This document shows, one piece after another, positions 24,701 to 38,300 of a stretch of DNA of 64,000 bases (position 1 is the first letter of the stretch; each line of letters opens with the position of its first letter). This DNA is from Paulownia fortunei (Eukaryota > Streptophyta > Magnoliopsida > Lamiales > Paulowniaceae). The DNA is taken from the NCBI GenBank assembly GCA_019321725.1, contig CM033115.1, positions 22,082,673 to 22,146,672 on the forward strand. The letters run 5' to 3'. The position numbers were made by a program, and so were the translations under genes. The notes beneath the pieces are model-generated. The model saw only the letters and a list, made by a program, of their open reading frames with translations. It had not been told where the DNA came from and searched no databases.

Positions 24701-26775
24701 TTGTTTTTCAAAGTTAATGGAAAGCTCTATCAAAGACTTGGCAAGATAGGTAGTGGAGGAAGCAGCGAGGTCCACAAAGTCATTTCATCAGATTGCAAAA
24801 TTTATGCCTTGAAGAAGATAAAACTTAAAGGTCGTGACTATGCCACAGCATATGGATTCTGTCAAGAAATGAAATACTTAAACACACTGAGGGGGAAGAG
24901 CAACATTATTCAGCTCATTGACTATGAGGTACATGTTTTAGCAGATGCTTCCATGAACTCAGATACTGCTTTTGTGCATTTTAGCAGATTCCCTCTGTTT
25001 TGTTTCAATAATACCTGTTTTTAAGTTTTTCCTTTACCCACCTTGGTAACTCGTGATGAAGATTTTTAAGCAATGTCAATTGTTCTCTTGACTTAAAGTT
25101 GACTAATTAGGCTAATGTATGCAATCCAAACATTGATCAAATGACAGTCTATTAATATTTTAGGAGTGAAAAGACAGAACTAGGTTGATAATTTTGATTC
25201 CTGTATCTAAAGCTTGTGCCTAGTTGGATCTTCTTTTTCAATTGCTTTGCCTTTTACCTAAAATACTTTACCTTGTAAGATGTTTATGATTCAATTTTTT
25301 TTGTGAAGATCAATGCATTTGTTGCAACTAATACCGAATTTCCTTCTTAGGTGACAGATAAGACCTTGCTTCAGGAAGTGATGAATGGTTCCATGAGTAA
25401 CAAGGATTGCAGGATCAAGGATGATGGGCATATATACATGGTACTTGAATATGGAGAAATTGACTTGGCACACATGCTGTCTCAGAAATGGAAGGAACTG
25501 GATGGTTCTAATGCAATCATAGATGAGAACTGGCTCCGATTTTATTGGCAGGTCCTTCACTAAACCCATTTCTTTATTTACTTCAATTTACTAACTACTC
25601 TAGTTGCTTAGAAAACTGTTCATTGCCCAATCGTGTAGCAAGGTCACTTATTTGTTGAAAGATTTTTTATTTTGTGCATCATTAAGCATATCTGACATCT
25701 ATCTTTGCCATAAATGTTGTAGCAAATACTTTTAGCAGTAAACACCATACACGAGGAACGTATTGTGCATTCTGATCTGAAGCCAGCTAATTTTCTTCTG
25801 GTGAGAGGTTCGCTGAAGCTTATTGATTTTGGAATCGCCAAGGCTATAATGAGTGACACAACCAACATTCAACGTGACTCACAGGTTTTCCCCTTGTTTT
25901 TCTGACAATTACTTCCTATGAGTAGTTTATCTTGTCAAATAAGTTAATATTATTCATTCAACACCCTGTTTCATTCTCTTACATAAAAAGTTTGAGCATC
26001 CTAAAAACTTTTTTTTGCATCCCGCATTTGAAAGGCTGGAAATGACAATTATGATCCTGGGAGATCTGGAATCGGCATAATCCGCACTTATGTTGATAAT
26101 TGCAAATATAAATTCATAAATACATGCATTTACACATATGCGTGATGGTGTGCGTGCTTTTTCTTGTGCTAAGATACATAATAATTGCAGGTCGGCACAC
26201 TAAGTTACATGTCTCCTGAAGCGTTTATGTGTAACGAGACTGATGCAAATGGAAACATAATAAAGTGTGGTCGTCCATCAGATATCTGGTCCCTTGGTTG
26301 CATCCTTTACCAAATGGTTTATGGGCGAACCCCATTCTCTGATTACAAAACTTTCTGGGCAAAATTCAAAGTCATAACTGATCCAAATCATGAGATCATA
26401 TATGAACCTTTGTCCAACCCCTGGCTTCTGGATCTTATGAAGAAATGCCTTGCTTGGGACAGGAATGAAAGGTGGAGGATCCCTCAGCTACTCCAACACC
26501 CGTTTCTTGTACCTCCAGTTCCACCTCAACTACCTTGCCCTCTTGAACAAAGCTGTAGATTGTTTCAACTAATTGCTGAATCAAGTGCAAAGGATCAAAT
26601 CGCATTGATGATATGTTCTCAACTCCAAAATTTGCTGAAGGACCCAATATCAGTAGTACGACCCGACTCATCTATCTCAAGAGACCAACTACGCAAGTTA
26701 CTTTGTAAAATTTCAACCCTCTGCTTTCAGCTCCAGGAACAGCTAGCAAACTTGGAAAGAGACACAAACATCTGA
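21761..26775 (+). CDS. MPS1: MPS1/TTK-type dual-specificity protein kinase
   Basis: Six exons: 21761-21977, 23317-23721, 23910-24928, 25351-25551, 25723-25884 and 26191-26775. Phases agree and yield 862 residues. The N-terminal 480 residues are Ser/Thr-rich and low in motifs, as in other plant MPS1. The kinase domain starts near residue 481 ([19 protein letters not shown], Gly loop), with the ATP Lys in YALKKIKL. The catalytic loop [11 protein letters not shown] has Asp 632, DFG is at 649-651, and [11 protein letters not shown] ends the activation segment; the [11 protein letters not shown] loop is diagnostic of the TTK/MPS1 family. Animal and yeast MPS1 act in the spindle checkpoint at kinetochores; Arabidopsis MPS1 is reported in cell division. 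The fourth exon's donor (CAG|GTCCTT) is weak. A short C-terminal tail follows the kinase. The start is the first ATG in frame with exon 1; there is no upstream in-frame support. Confidence 0.93.
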
Positions 26776-27540
26776 TCAATTAACTTATTCACCAACCAAT
26801 ATGCATCGTCATATTTTGTACTAGTTTGTAACCCTCCTGGTGATTTGAATAGCGATTCACTGCAGCAGATGATCCTTAGTATCAACTAGGCGCATGAATC
26901 TTCATTGCAATATAACCCCTTTGCCACAATCCTTTTCTTCTTCTTATTCTACATGCAATATCTGTGTGAAGCTAAAATGCCATGACAAATTAGGCTCCGC
27001 ACCAAGGTTGCTAAAAGTTTTCTTCAAGTATGAGGAAATTTTTTGATGCAATGAGTGCTAAAATTTTTATATATGAGCTACTTTTAGGGAATACATAATA
27101 TTGTGCCAGTTTGTTATCAATATTTCATGCCAGTATGGTCTAAATTGCCTAATCTATAAGCAAGGGTGAACCTTGGCTTAGCACTTTTATACTTTTGCCA
27201 ATACTGAAATTAATCATTAAACGCAAATTGGCAATTGTGCTATGATTAGCTGTGTTAACCGCTCAAAATTGACAGATGGCCAAGCTTTGGCTTGAGGCCA
27301 CGGATCACTTTTAAATCTTTGAAGAATTTCTGAAAGAAATCAGTACATATTGCTCTATGTTTTTTGTGCTTTTCCAACAATTTTTCCTTCGTTGATTTTC
27401 AAGATTTTAAGATCTCTGACAAATAAAAGTATCGACAACTACAAGTACTTAAGTACCATAGTAGCAGCATTATTGTTGTTTGTTATTACCCAAAAATTGG
27501 TATCTGTGCTGAGAGCCAACCTACAGTCCATACTCAGCGT

Positions 27541-28008
27541 TTAACGACTTCCAGGTTTTTATTAGCCACCACTGAAGATGGTCAGACATGTGAGCTTCAT
27601 CCGGACGGAAACAGGTAACATATCTTCCACCACTTAAACTATGAACTCACAATGTGTGTTGTTACTTGTTAGTCCTCAATCCCACTTTAATTTTGCAAGC
27701 TTCATGCAATTTAATATCTAGCAGGTGACTTAATTCGTAATGGTTCTTTTTATTAAGTTATAAACATGACAAGTTTCCAATTTCATAACATAAATGAACA
27801 TTTTGTAGAAATGATGATCTCGGTTCGGAAACTCTTTTGAGTGAAGATTATTTTCTATTCAAATATTAGGAACTCTTTAGATTTGTGGCTAATTTTGTCT
27901 TCCTTTTTTACACATTTTGTCTCCACAAGGTTAATTTCCATTGTTAAAAGGGCAAGGGATGCCGCTAAATTTTTGCAATGTGATTTAATGGAAGCCTTAG
28001 GTCTGTGA
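27541..28008 (+). other. Possible orphan exon pair
   Basis: Segment 27541-27614 reads LTTSRFLLATTEDGQTCELH then PDGNR and ends AG|GTAACA. Segment 27930-28008 starts after an AG and reads LISIVKRARDAAKFLQCDLM then EALGL and TGA. The split Arg codon joins them in phase. The translations look protein-like but I do not recognise them and see no start codon or further exons. It may be a gene remnant or chance. Confidence 0.22.
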
Positions 28009-29719
28009 TCTTCCTATATGATGTTCTATTCTTTTTCCCATTTATCCTAATGTCCTATATCTTTCTCCTTAAGCTTGTAAGATTTGTAAAAAGAAGATTA
28101 TTGATCTGAATTTTGATCTTTTCTGCTTGTTGCCATTGTTTCTTATATAAGTAAAGCAAGTGGCTGCCAGCTTTAAGAAATTGTACATATGCAGCAGGGG
28201 TCATTTGCAGCTACTAGCTGAGTTACATAGTTTTGGTGATGCAAAATGAGCAAATATTTTCAGATATGAAAGCTGAAAACAAATAAGACTGCTTGTGATC
28301 TTTCATGGACACTACAATATGTTTCTGACCATTCATATATTTTCTTAAAATCTTCATCCAGAAAAGAAAAAGAAAAATGAGAGGAAAAGTACATTGTGTA
28401 TGATCATGCATAATAGTTTTCTGTCATTACATGCAACAGCCACAAGTGTATATGGCATCCATGTCCCATGTGGTTTTTTATCATTCAATGTTGTAACCAT
28501 TAGAAAGTGTTTTCTGCTGGATTGATGTGATTTACTTCATGTGGCTACAGTTTTGATTTCTTTAAAGGACTTGTCATAAGAAAAGTGGCCTCAACATCTG
28601 ATGGCAACTTCAGCTGAATAAAGAAAAAAACATCTGCTGCACCATGTGAATTGTGAGAATGTCCTTTCTTCCCCTGTGCTCTCTCTTTTTCTTTTCTTTA
28701 TTACATGGTCAAACTTATATTAGTTTTAGCTTTTTCTACTATAATTAAGTTGGTAATTATTGATTTCTTTCTGCTTTTTTGAACATGAAGACAACAGGGA
28801 AGTCCTTTAATCTTGTCCTGGAAATGCTGTTCAATAGTACTCGTTTGCTCGTCAACCAAAATCATTATGACCATAGTGGTATTACATCATGGTACTTGGT
28901 TAATTTTTCTTTCTTAACAAACAAAACATCCCATTATAATAGTTGTCATTAAGAGTTGGATAGGAATTGTTTTGGCCTCTTGTTTGATAGTAAAATGCCT
29001 GGCCCCTTAATCCCCTTGCTTTGAGATACACTTTAATAAGTGCTTTGGGAAATTCACTAGATGATGTAATTCTTTTTTCTTCTTTTCATGTTATTCGTCT
29101 TTGTCTCGACCGTAGTTTATTGAACTTTGATGAAACATTTGTGTGTCCTAGTTGTTCGTGGGGTTTCGATGTCTAAGGTTCAAACATTGAACATCCGTGA
29201 CTTAGGGTCTATACGTTGTCGCTATCCACAACTCTCTTTCATGGTCCATAGGTAGGTTCAAGGGGCTTCTCATGAAGTGGCTTCAAAAGAATATATTGAT
29301 TCAGAAAGATTGTTTGCGTATTGAGCCAAAATTAAGTAGGTATTAAGCAGTGGTGTCTCGCAACCAAACACTTGCGTGTCCTATGATTATGGGGTCTCTG
29401 TCCGACCCGAGTAACAATGTGCAATTACAACTCAATGTTAGGGGGTCCATTAAACAAACATGGAATTTGATTAGTGTTCCGCTGTCGTAGAAATGCTACT
29501 AGAAGTGGATCAGCAAGTTGACAAAGAAAGGATACGAGAGTAATTATTTAATACAGCAGTTGCAACTTCAGATACTGTCAATACGATCCACATCCTCTAT
29601 ATTTTGAATCTTGTATTACATATCATTAAACAGCTATTTAACTTTAATGTTCTAAGATTCAATAAAAATCCATCCAATGATTGGTACTTAGCACAAAAAT
29701 ATGTTTAGTGCACAGCATC

Positions 29720-29748
29720 ACCCCCTACCCCCACCCCCACCCCACCAC
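29720..29748 (-). other. C-rich run, potential G-quadruplex on minus strand
   Basis: Five runs of four or five C separated by TA, A or A. The complementary strand has at least four runs of four G with one- or two-base loops, which fits the general quadruplex rule. Confidence 0.6.
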
Positions 29749-31130
29749 CTAAACAGAAAAGTTAATAGTAAAAAAACTGAAATGGGCGCACACACACTGC
29801 TAGTTTCTTGTCTTGCTCGATGGGCTTGGCTGGTGCATGGCCTCCACAAAAATCAGTGGTGGCCTGTGGTTAGTGATGTAACAGTTGTATATTTGGATGA
29901 ATTGAGAAGAGCAATATATGCAATAATTTTCATTGTTGTCGGCAGTGGTACAATGGTATTAGGGAAATATCTGCTAGTTTTGGGTAAATGTTTCATGAGT
30001 GAGCACTCCAAGGTCTTTTCACCTGTCATAAAGATGATATAATCTTTCAAGCGAAACTGGTAATTCCTTAAAAAAACAACCTTGGAGCATCAAATACTTA
30101 GATCTTGATTATGAAAGGCTAGTAAGCTGCTAGTCTAAACAGTCTGATGGTAGCATTCCTTGCTGTTTACTGTGGAATTCTGTGAACAAATACTATCCGC
30201 ATTGGAGGAGCTTCACTCTGTTTGGTAATTTGATGTGTACGGATTCTAACAGTAAGGACATTTCACAACAACAGAGACTGATCATAAAGAGTCAAGTCTC
30301 TAATGCGTTTGTCATCTATATAAATAAAAAACCATGGGCGTCTGAGTAAAAAAGTTAAAAACAAAATGCATTTACATTTAACGGTAATAATCAGTTTATG
30401 GTTAAAAAAGTGCCTATGGATAAGTTTATGGTTAAAAAAGTACCCTGAACCATTAACAAGGTAAAAAAATTAAAGAAAAACGTACCTCAACTTTGCAAAT
30501 TTTTGTGGGTATTTTTGATACCTATTTCTTTGTTACAGATAGAAAGTGCGAAGAACTAGCAATATATCTGTCACGTCCTTTTTAACATTGTACATTGTTT
30601 TCTGTTACTCAGGTGAAAAAGATTTGGTCAGAAAAACTTAGTCCTATTATATCTTTTTCTTGAGTTCCCGTATGAATGGGGAAATTGGTTTGGTCTGTTG
30701 TTCTTATTTGCAATGAGTCCGAAGAAGGAATGAGAATATCCTAACCCTAATTCCAATTTGCCAAAACCAAATCCATCACATAAAAAATGTAGATATATAT
30801 TTTGTCATGTAATTAATTCAAAAATATAAAAAAGTTATCACATAATAAAAATAAGTATACGTATATTTTTTATGTGATTTTTAGGTTTAATCAAATTTAA
30901 ATTTGAATTAATTTTTTCAAAATGAGAAGGGTTCAACGGCGGTTTAAAAGGACCAACCTGGCATACCTTTTTCTATAGGAAAGTTTTTTATTTTTTTTAT
31001 AAAAAAAAAAAAAGAAGGAATAGAAGGAACCTTGATAATGAAATAAGTCCCCACAAATCTAGTACAAATCGCAAGTAACGCGGCTGTGATTTGCTTGGCT
31101 CTATCTTCATGCATTCATATATCATCACGC

Positions 31131-31178
<48 letters not shown>

Positions 31179-31179
31179 T
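31131..31179. repeat. Compound (AT)n(AG)n microsatellite
   Basis: About 13 AT units run directly into about 12 AG units. Confidence 0.95.
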
Positions 31180-31583
31180 GATTTCTTGAATTCAGTCTCT
31201 TTTTTTTTTTTTTAATTTCCTTAATACCAAATTATTGTCTAAACTTTTAATTTAAATCTCATATTTGTTATTTTATATAAAATTAATGAATGGTGAATTG
31301 ATGATAGATAATATTGTTTCATGGTTCCAAGGTTGAAAAAGATACCAAAATTTATTACACTAAAAATGTTGAACAAGTTTCAAAGCAATCATCTAATGTT
31401 AGAAGATTATCGAGTTTTTGGTGTACATTTGAATTTTATGGTGTAATTCATAGAGAAAGAGCGTTAGAACTTATATATGTGATTTCTTTTTTTTCGTGAA
31501 TGACACAATCTCTTTCATATTTTAACTTAATTTTTATTTTAAAAATAAAACAAATTATCCTTTATTTGTATATTTATCCCTTA

Positions 31584-32393
31584 AGGCCATCTCCAACGCA
31601 TTGCACTAAATTTGGTGTAACTTTTACACTAAATTTGGTATTTTGATGTAATTTGATCTAAATCATCTCCAACTCATTACATCAAATTTTACACTAAATG
31701 AATATTTTATTCTTTTATTCTTATTTTTCAATCATCACCTATTTATTTATTTATAAAGTTATTTAATTAATTATATTTTATTACTACTAATTTTATTAAA
31801 TAGAAAATTGCGTATAATTCATATTACAATTATTAATTATATTACAAAAATAAACATTAAAATTAATATCACAATAAAAAAAATACTACATTGCATAAAG
31901 AAAAATACTACGTTATAATTAATATCACAATTAAAAAAATAATTTACCAAACTATTAAATTATTATCTTTAGTTTGATGTAGTATTTTATTTTTTAAATT
32001 TTAATTTTTAATATTTATGTTGTATTTTACTTTTAAATACAAGTAATGTTATTTTAATGTATTTATTTATTAGTGTTAATTATTATAATTTAACAAATAT
32101 TAATTATTTATTAATTAATACAATTAATTATTGTAAAATAATAACAAAACTAAAATTTATAAATAAAATTAAATTATAAATTAATTAAATATATAATATA
32201 GGATACAAATGGAATTAAAATTTGAAGTATAACAATTTTAGGGGTAAATTGAGAATATAAACATTATACCAAATTTGGCGTAAATGAATAGTGTTGCACC
32301 AAATTTGGTGTAATATTTGGTGCTACATTGGAGATGAAATTACACCAAATTTAATATTTTAATGTGGAATTTGGTGTCCCATTGGAGATGCAC
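31584..32393. mobile_element. Complete-looking 0.8-kb non-autonomous inverted-repeat element
   Basis: Left end AGGCCATCTCCAACGCATTG and right end CCATTGGAGATGCACT are inverted relative to each other (shared CATCTCCAA). Sub-terminal ACCAAATTTGGTGTAA palindromes occur near both ends. The interior is AT-rich and noncoding, and matches 17559-18110. An unambiguous target-site duplication is not visible. A MITE of a TIR superfamily such as Harbinger is plausible, but the class is inferred. Confidence 0.65.
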
Positions 32394-35322
32394 TTCTTCT
32401 TATTATTTCATTATTAAACAATTAATGACGAGAAAAATATTCACCAATTAAAGCCATAACACCATGAAATTATGGGTACGTTCATTTTCTAAAATAAAAA
32501 ATTATTTTTTAATAATATTTTTTATTTAAGATAATAATATGATATTGACCTCACTAACTTTTCGTAACTACTTTTAACAGAATCACAAAAATATCCAAAT
32601 ATTTTTACCTTTCCGTTTTTATAATAATTTCGTGTGAACAGTAAGATAATATTTAGAGGGAGTAAAAGAATAGCTGGATGCAAAAATTAAAATGTGCAAC
32701 ACAAGTAATTACAACATTGTCGTTCTTGGCGTCACCCAATCAACTAATTAGAGAGAGAGACAACAACCCTAAAACAAAAAAGAAAAAAAGAAACCCAACT
32801 TCTACTCTGAGCCCACCACCACCTTCTCCGCCACTACCTAGTCGTCATGTCTCCCTCACCTTCGTTGCCGCCTCTTTTTACCAAATAATCATATCATATG
32901 ATTCAAATTAGTGATGTTATTTAAATACTATTTAATTATTAGATTTTGAGGTCTAAATATAATCAGGAATCTTTATTTTTTTTAGTTGAGATGAAAAATA
33001 TGATAAAATGTAGGATTAGAATTAACTTATTTAATAAGTTTTATATGATTATTTAAAACATATATTAGTTAAAAAATTTATCAAACATATATTTTGATCG
33101 ATTATTGTGCATTTAGCTAATTTACATTTAACTGAAAATTCTCATAAATAAATCTAGGTTTAAATTATAATATATAATTTAAAAATATTAGGTATTATGA
33201 TCAAAATATATTTTTAATATTTTAAATAAAATATTTTAGGTGAGATGAATTATCTAACAAAAATTATTAATTATATCGAAATTGATTTTTATCATGAGTC
33301 ATCATTATTAAAAGTAAACATTAGATTATATTGAATATTTTAGTATATTCAATATAATCAAATAAAGTAAATAAGGTTGTATTTCTAGAAATAACTAGTG
33401 GTGTAATTTACCAATCACATACTAAAGTACAAATTACAATTAATACAATTTTTTGGATGATTTTACCAAATAATCAGTTGATTCCTTATTTCTGTAGTAA
33501 TGTTGCCTCTCAGTTCGTTTTCAACATTGTATTTGACGTCTTATTAGTCACTATTCTGGGTTGAACGGATATTCCAAAGCATCATTTTTCTTGGACTATA
33601 TTTTCTTATATTTAAATCAAGATTTTTTTCAATTTTTATGCGTTTGATGCTTGCTTTTTTTTTCCAATAAGATATCATGCAAACGAAAAAGAAAACAAAG
33701 CAAATAAATACATTATATTTGGATATATCGTTAATTAGAATAACTCTTGATTTATCCAAAACTTGACCGGCGGGGAAGAATCTTATAAAATTGATTTATC
33801 AATTTTTTTTATGTATTTTTGGTATTTTAAAGAATAAAAAAATTTAAGCACAATGTAAACACCCGAGATGAGAAATTTTAATGTATCAAAATAAAAAATT
33901 AAAAGCGTTTATTTAATATAATGTCTAATTGAACTAAACTTTTTGAAAATATATTCTTCATAGAAAAATAGTTTAGGACATTAAGTCCACCTTATATATT
34001 CCTAACCTATTGTTAGAAAATTCTTTATCTTTAATTCCACGCGGTATTGTCAATATGATGTTAGTAGTTGGATCCATAGACTGCATTAATTATAGGCCTA
34101 ACAGTATTTTTTTACATCTTGACCAAAAATATTTATCTTAAAATTTTTTTTTAATTTAAGACGTTCATTAAATACCATTAATAAACAATAGCTTTAAAGC
34201 AAATAAATTATTTAAAATTCAAAAATACCCACTTAAAACTCTTTTTTTTTTTTTTGACATTATGACTTTTGTTACGAATTGTAGATTGTCAAATTTGTTT
34301 TTATGTTTTATTTTTACTTTTTCACTGATAGTAAATCTTTAGGAAACCAAATAGTAATTGTTTATCGACAAAGTCAATATTTAAATGCATTTGACTATAA
34401 GTGTCGAAATACAAAACAAATTCTTCATCTGATCACATTCATCCTTTTCTAACTTCAAAATCAGAAAAACGAAACCATAATTATTGACTCTTTCTACGAC
34501 TTAAACAAATGGAAGACATTTTCCATATATAATATTTTAAAATTACAATTTAATTAGAGAAAACATGTGAAAACTACCATCTTCTTGATTCTTGTATAAT
34601 TAATCACTTATTTCAAAATACAAACTACATACATATAAATAAATTATTCAGTCACTTGAATGGTTTTGATAATAACGAAAATGGATGACACAATTTGTGT
34701 TATCACATATTTTATATATTTAAATTTATTATTATTTTTTTCATAATACTTTTAAATAAAATTTTAGTTTTTCTAACCTAAATAATATAATTTTTGAAAC
34801 TACTATTATGAAAATTCTTATAATTTCATTTTTTTTCAATTAAATTACTAATAATTAAAAAAGGAAAAAGGAGAAAATTATATTTAAAACACGTGAAAGA
34901 AAAATTAAAAATCTATCTATCTAAAGCACCATAAAATCCATAACCCCCACATTGGTCATTGCCACGTTCCTCCAAATCCTTCATCCACCCGTCACTCTCC
35001 CAGCCCCTCCCTCGGCCCCACCCCACCACCCCCAAACCGCCGGCCTTAACCTAAACTTAAACCCCACCGCCACAATTGCCAAGTCATCACGTCACCGGAA
35101 AACTCTCCCTTCTCCCAAATTAATACCCATCTCCCATCAAATCTATACATACAAATCACAAATCTCTATACCCATACACTCTTCCAATTTGTCTACTCCC
35201 TCTCAGCTATCTGTTGTAGAAATTATTGTTCGCCAACATTGATAATTTGTCAAGATTTTGAAAATGATCGGTATAATTATTCGGAAGTTAATGTAAGTTA
35301 TGTTAATCTTAATTTCAGTGCT
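32394..35322. other. Gene-poor interval and ORP gene 5' flank
   Basis: Very AT-rich; no supportable gene. A C/T-rich patch at 32800-32880 has short open frames without similarity. From about 34950 the sequence turns C-rich and is likely the promoter-proximal and leader region of the ORP gene. The leader contains one small upstream frame (35264-35296). Confidence 0.5.
35264..35296 (+). other. Upstream ORF in ORP leader (10 codons)
   Basis: ATG at 35264 reads [10 protein letters not shown] and stops at TAA, 26 bases before the main ATG at 35323. A main-frame open stretch also extends upstream of 35323 but lacks conserved sequence. Confidence 0.4.
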
Positions 35323-38300
35323 ATGCATCCCTTCTGCTGCGTTTCATCGATGACTATCCACAGCAACTCCGACATGCCGCCGGCTCCGCCGTCCGATCCG
35401 CTGAATAAAAGTCAGAATTCAACGATCTATAGGGTTCTATCAACGCGTGACTCCGTGCCGGATTATATTTCGGGTGTTGCTCTGGTTAACAATAACAATC
35501 AAAATCAAAACCATCACAGCCGTGAGTTGAAGATTAATGATATAGTGGGGACTGGTATTTCTGGAATTTTGTATAAATGGGTGAATTATGGGAAAGGGTG
35601 GAGGCCTAGATGGTTTGTTTTGCAAGATGGGGTGTTGAGTTATTATAAGATCCATGGGCCCGATAAAATTGTGGTTAATCTGGAGACTGAGAAAGGATCG
35701 AGAGTGATTGGGGAAGAATCGATGAGGAGGATGTCGCGGCGGCATAACATTCATCATAGGAATGGGAACAGTGGTTCATCGGCAAAAAGCCGGAAGCCCG
35801 TTGGTGAAGTTCATTTAAAGGTTTCACTTTTTTCCGATTGAGTTGTAACAGCAATATTTTCTACTTAGTAGATTTGCTTTTTTCAGTGGAGTAATTTGAT
35901 AGACATGTCAAACGAGGTTTTATGAGAGGATAATGATTTGTTCATGATTTATTTTTGAGGATTCTTTGCATGTAGAGGTTTTTATGAATAGCTATTTTGC
36001 TTTGTGAAATTGTTATTTTGGGTTCTATTATCGCCCTTTGACTTGACTTAATTTGTTTTTTTTTTTTTTTTTCTTTTGTTAATCAGCAGATTAGCTGTTA
36101 TATGTGCTGCCTGGGACTTGTGGCCTAATTTTGGAAATATTATGAATCTGAAGAGAAGATTTGTATTTTAATCAAAATCTGTTTGAAAATATACTGTTTT
36201 TTGTTACGGATAAATCAACTTGTCTTCTTTTTCCATTCTTATTTAAAAATCTTTTTTGAAATTATTGGATCAATCCTGTTATTTTTTGGCAGGAGGTTTA
36301 CCTTATTTTGCCCATGAGGAGTATGATTAGTATTAATCAATTGAGAGCAATCTTGGTAATTGCATAATTTATTGGAGGGTTATCTTTACCTCTTTTTTTT
36401 GCTTCCATTTGCATGATTTAGATGTGCTGGATGTGTTCGTAATGAAATTGAAAAATGTATTATTTGGTCTTTTACAATTGACTAGTTCTCTGTAGGTCTC
36501 ATCTATTCGAGAGAGCCGATCAGATGATAGGAGATTCTCAATTTTTACTGGTACGAAGAGGCTTCATCTGAGGGCTGAGAGCAGAGAGGATCGAATGGCA
36601 TGGATGGAAGCTTTGCAAGCTGTGAAGGACATGTTCCCAAGGATGTCCAACAGTGAGTTAATGGCTCCTGTCAACAATGTTGCTGTCTCGACAGAAAGAT
36701 TGAGGCAGAGATTGTTGGAAGAAGGCGTGAGTGAGGCTGCCATTCAGGACAGCGAGCAGATCGTGAAGAATGAGTTTGCATCGCTGCAAAATCAGTTGAT
36801 GCTCTTGAGGCAGAAGTATTGGCTCCTCATGGACACACTGCGACAGTTAGAGGTACATGTTAAGATTAGTATAAAAGCTTTTATAAAATCAATTTCAAAA
36901 TCTTCTCCAGTTTCTTCAAAAAATTGTGCAATTAAACTGCTTTCAATTTTCCCAAGACTTTCTATCTGGGTAGCTTGGGCTTGTGAGCTGTTTGTTTCTT
37001 GCTTGTGCTTAGCAGAGTGGCTGCAAAAAATTGGGTTTTTTATATTATTTTGTCCAGATCTCTTGATTATAAATTCATTTTTAAATTTCTGTTTGAGAAA
37101 TAAACTGGGACATCTGTTCTTACATAAAAGTTTCTGCATTAATACCACTTTTTATTTTATAAGAGTCTGTTCTTCTGAAAATTTTAAAGCCTCTATAAAC
37201 TGCTAAATTCTAACTAGATAAAATATTTGAGAGTTAGGAAATAACACTTCTTATGTTAGATAACATGATATCCAGTAATTGAAGCTTAGATTTTTACTTT
37301 TGGAAAAAATTTCTGTGGCAGTAGAAATCCTACATCATGCAGTGGCCGAGATTGCAAGTTTTGCGTCTCTGGAGTTAAAATTATGATATGAAGGGGAAAC
37401 TGAAATATGTAAAACTGATTTTATCTTGATGTCGTGTTGGAACTAGGGTTGATTCTATTTCAGAGTTTGTACAGCATTTTACTTCATATCCAGTTGTGTT
37501 TCACAAGGATACTCACTTTTTCCTGTGTGGTTTTTACTTTGTTTAGTTTCTTGTTTGGATTTTGCTTCATGTTCTCCTCATTCAAACTTCATGATTTTCT
37601 TTCGTTGAGTGACTTGGTTTTTTATTTTTTCATGTTCATCAAGTTTTCATTTACTTTTCTCTAGAATTATTGTCACCAGAAGCAATTAAAAAAGAACTTG
37701 ATGAATAGAAAGGAGTCTTGACTGTTAATTACTTCTGGATCTCTCTGCTTGATTGGCTAAAAAATGGTCGCTATTTTTGTGTAGACAGAAAAGGTGGATC
37801 TGGAGAATACGGTCGTTGATGAAAGCCAGAGACAGTTAAAGGACGTTGGAGCATCCTCTGGATCAAGGCAAGATAAGTCTAGTGGTAAGCTTCCCCCAGC
37901 ATTTTCTACTTTTTCTTTGGCTTACATGAGTGTGTGAACAAACTCAACTGATTTAGTAATGTTTTAGCTGCATGATTGAGAATTAGTGTGACCAAGTCAA
38001 TCTTCTCGCATTTAAGTATGACAGACCTGCTTGAGCTGCTTTTGTTAATTTGTTATTTAAACTGATGAGAAGGTGAAAGTGTGATTGAAAAATGCAGCCA
38101 ATTTAATTTTTTTCCCCTAAAAATCGTGAACTATAGGGTGTTTAACTTCTATATAAATTATTTTTCTTTGAAAATGGGTTCAATACCGATAATGCAAGTT
38201 GTGAACAGTTTTTTGGGTTTTTTTTGTGCATTTTGTAGTTTGAATGAATTCAGGCACATCTCATTACCCTTTTGTGTACTTCTGCCAGAAAGTGCCAGTG

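Larger units (their letters stand above)
26776..31583. other. Gene-poor interval after the kinase gene
   Basis: The first few hundred bases are presumed 3' UTR. Two phase-compatible exon-like segments at 27541-28008 are listed separately. A C-rich run is at 29720-29748. A 30-base near-tandem repeat (GTTTATGGTTAAAAAAGT twice) is at 30396-30445. A compound microsatellite is at 31131-31179. An open frame of 113 codons from 29701 begins in simple sequence and has no recognisable similarity. Confidence 0.5.

Noticed and set aside
29701..30042. 113-codon plus-strand open frame
   Set aside because: Starts in a C-rich simple sequence, no similarity, no splice partners.
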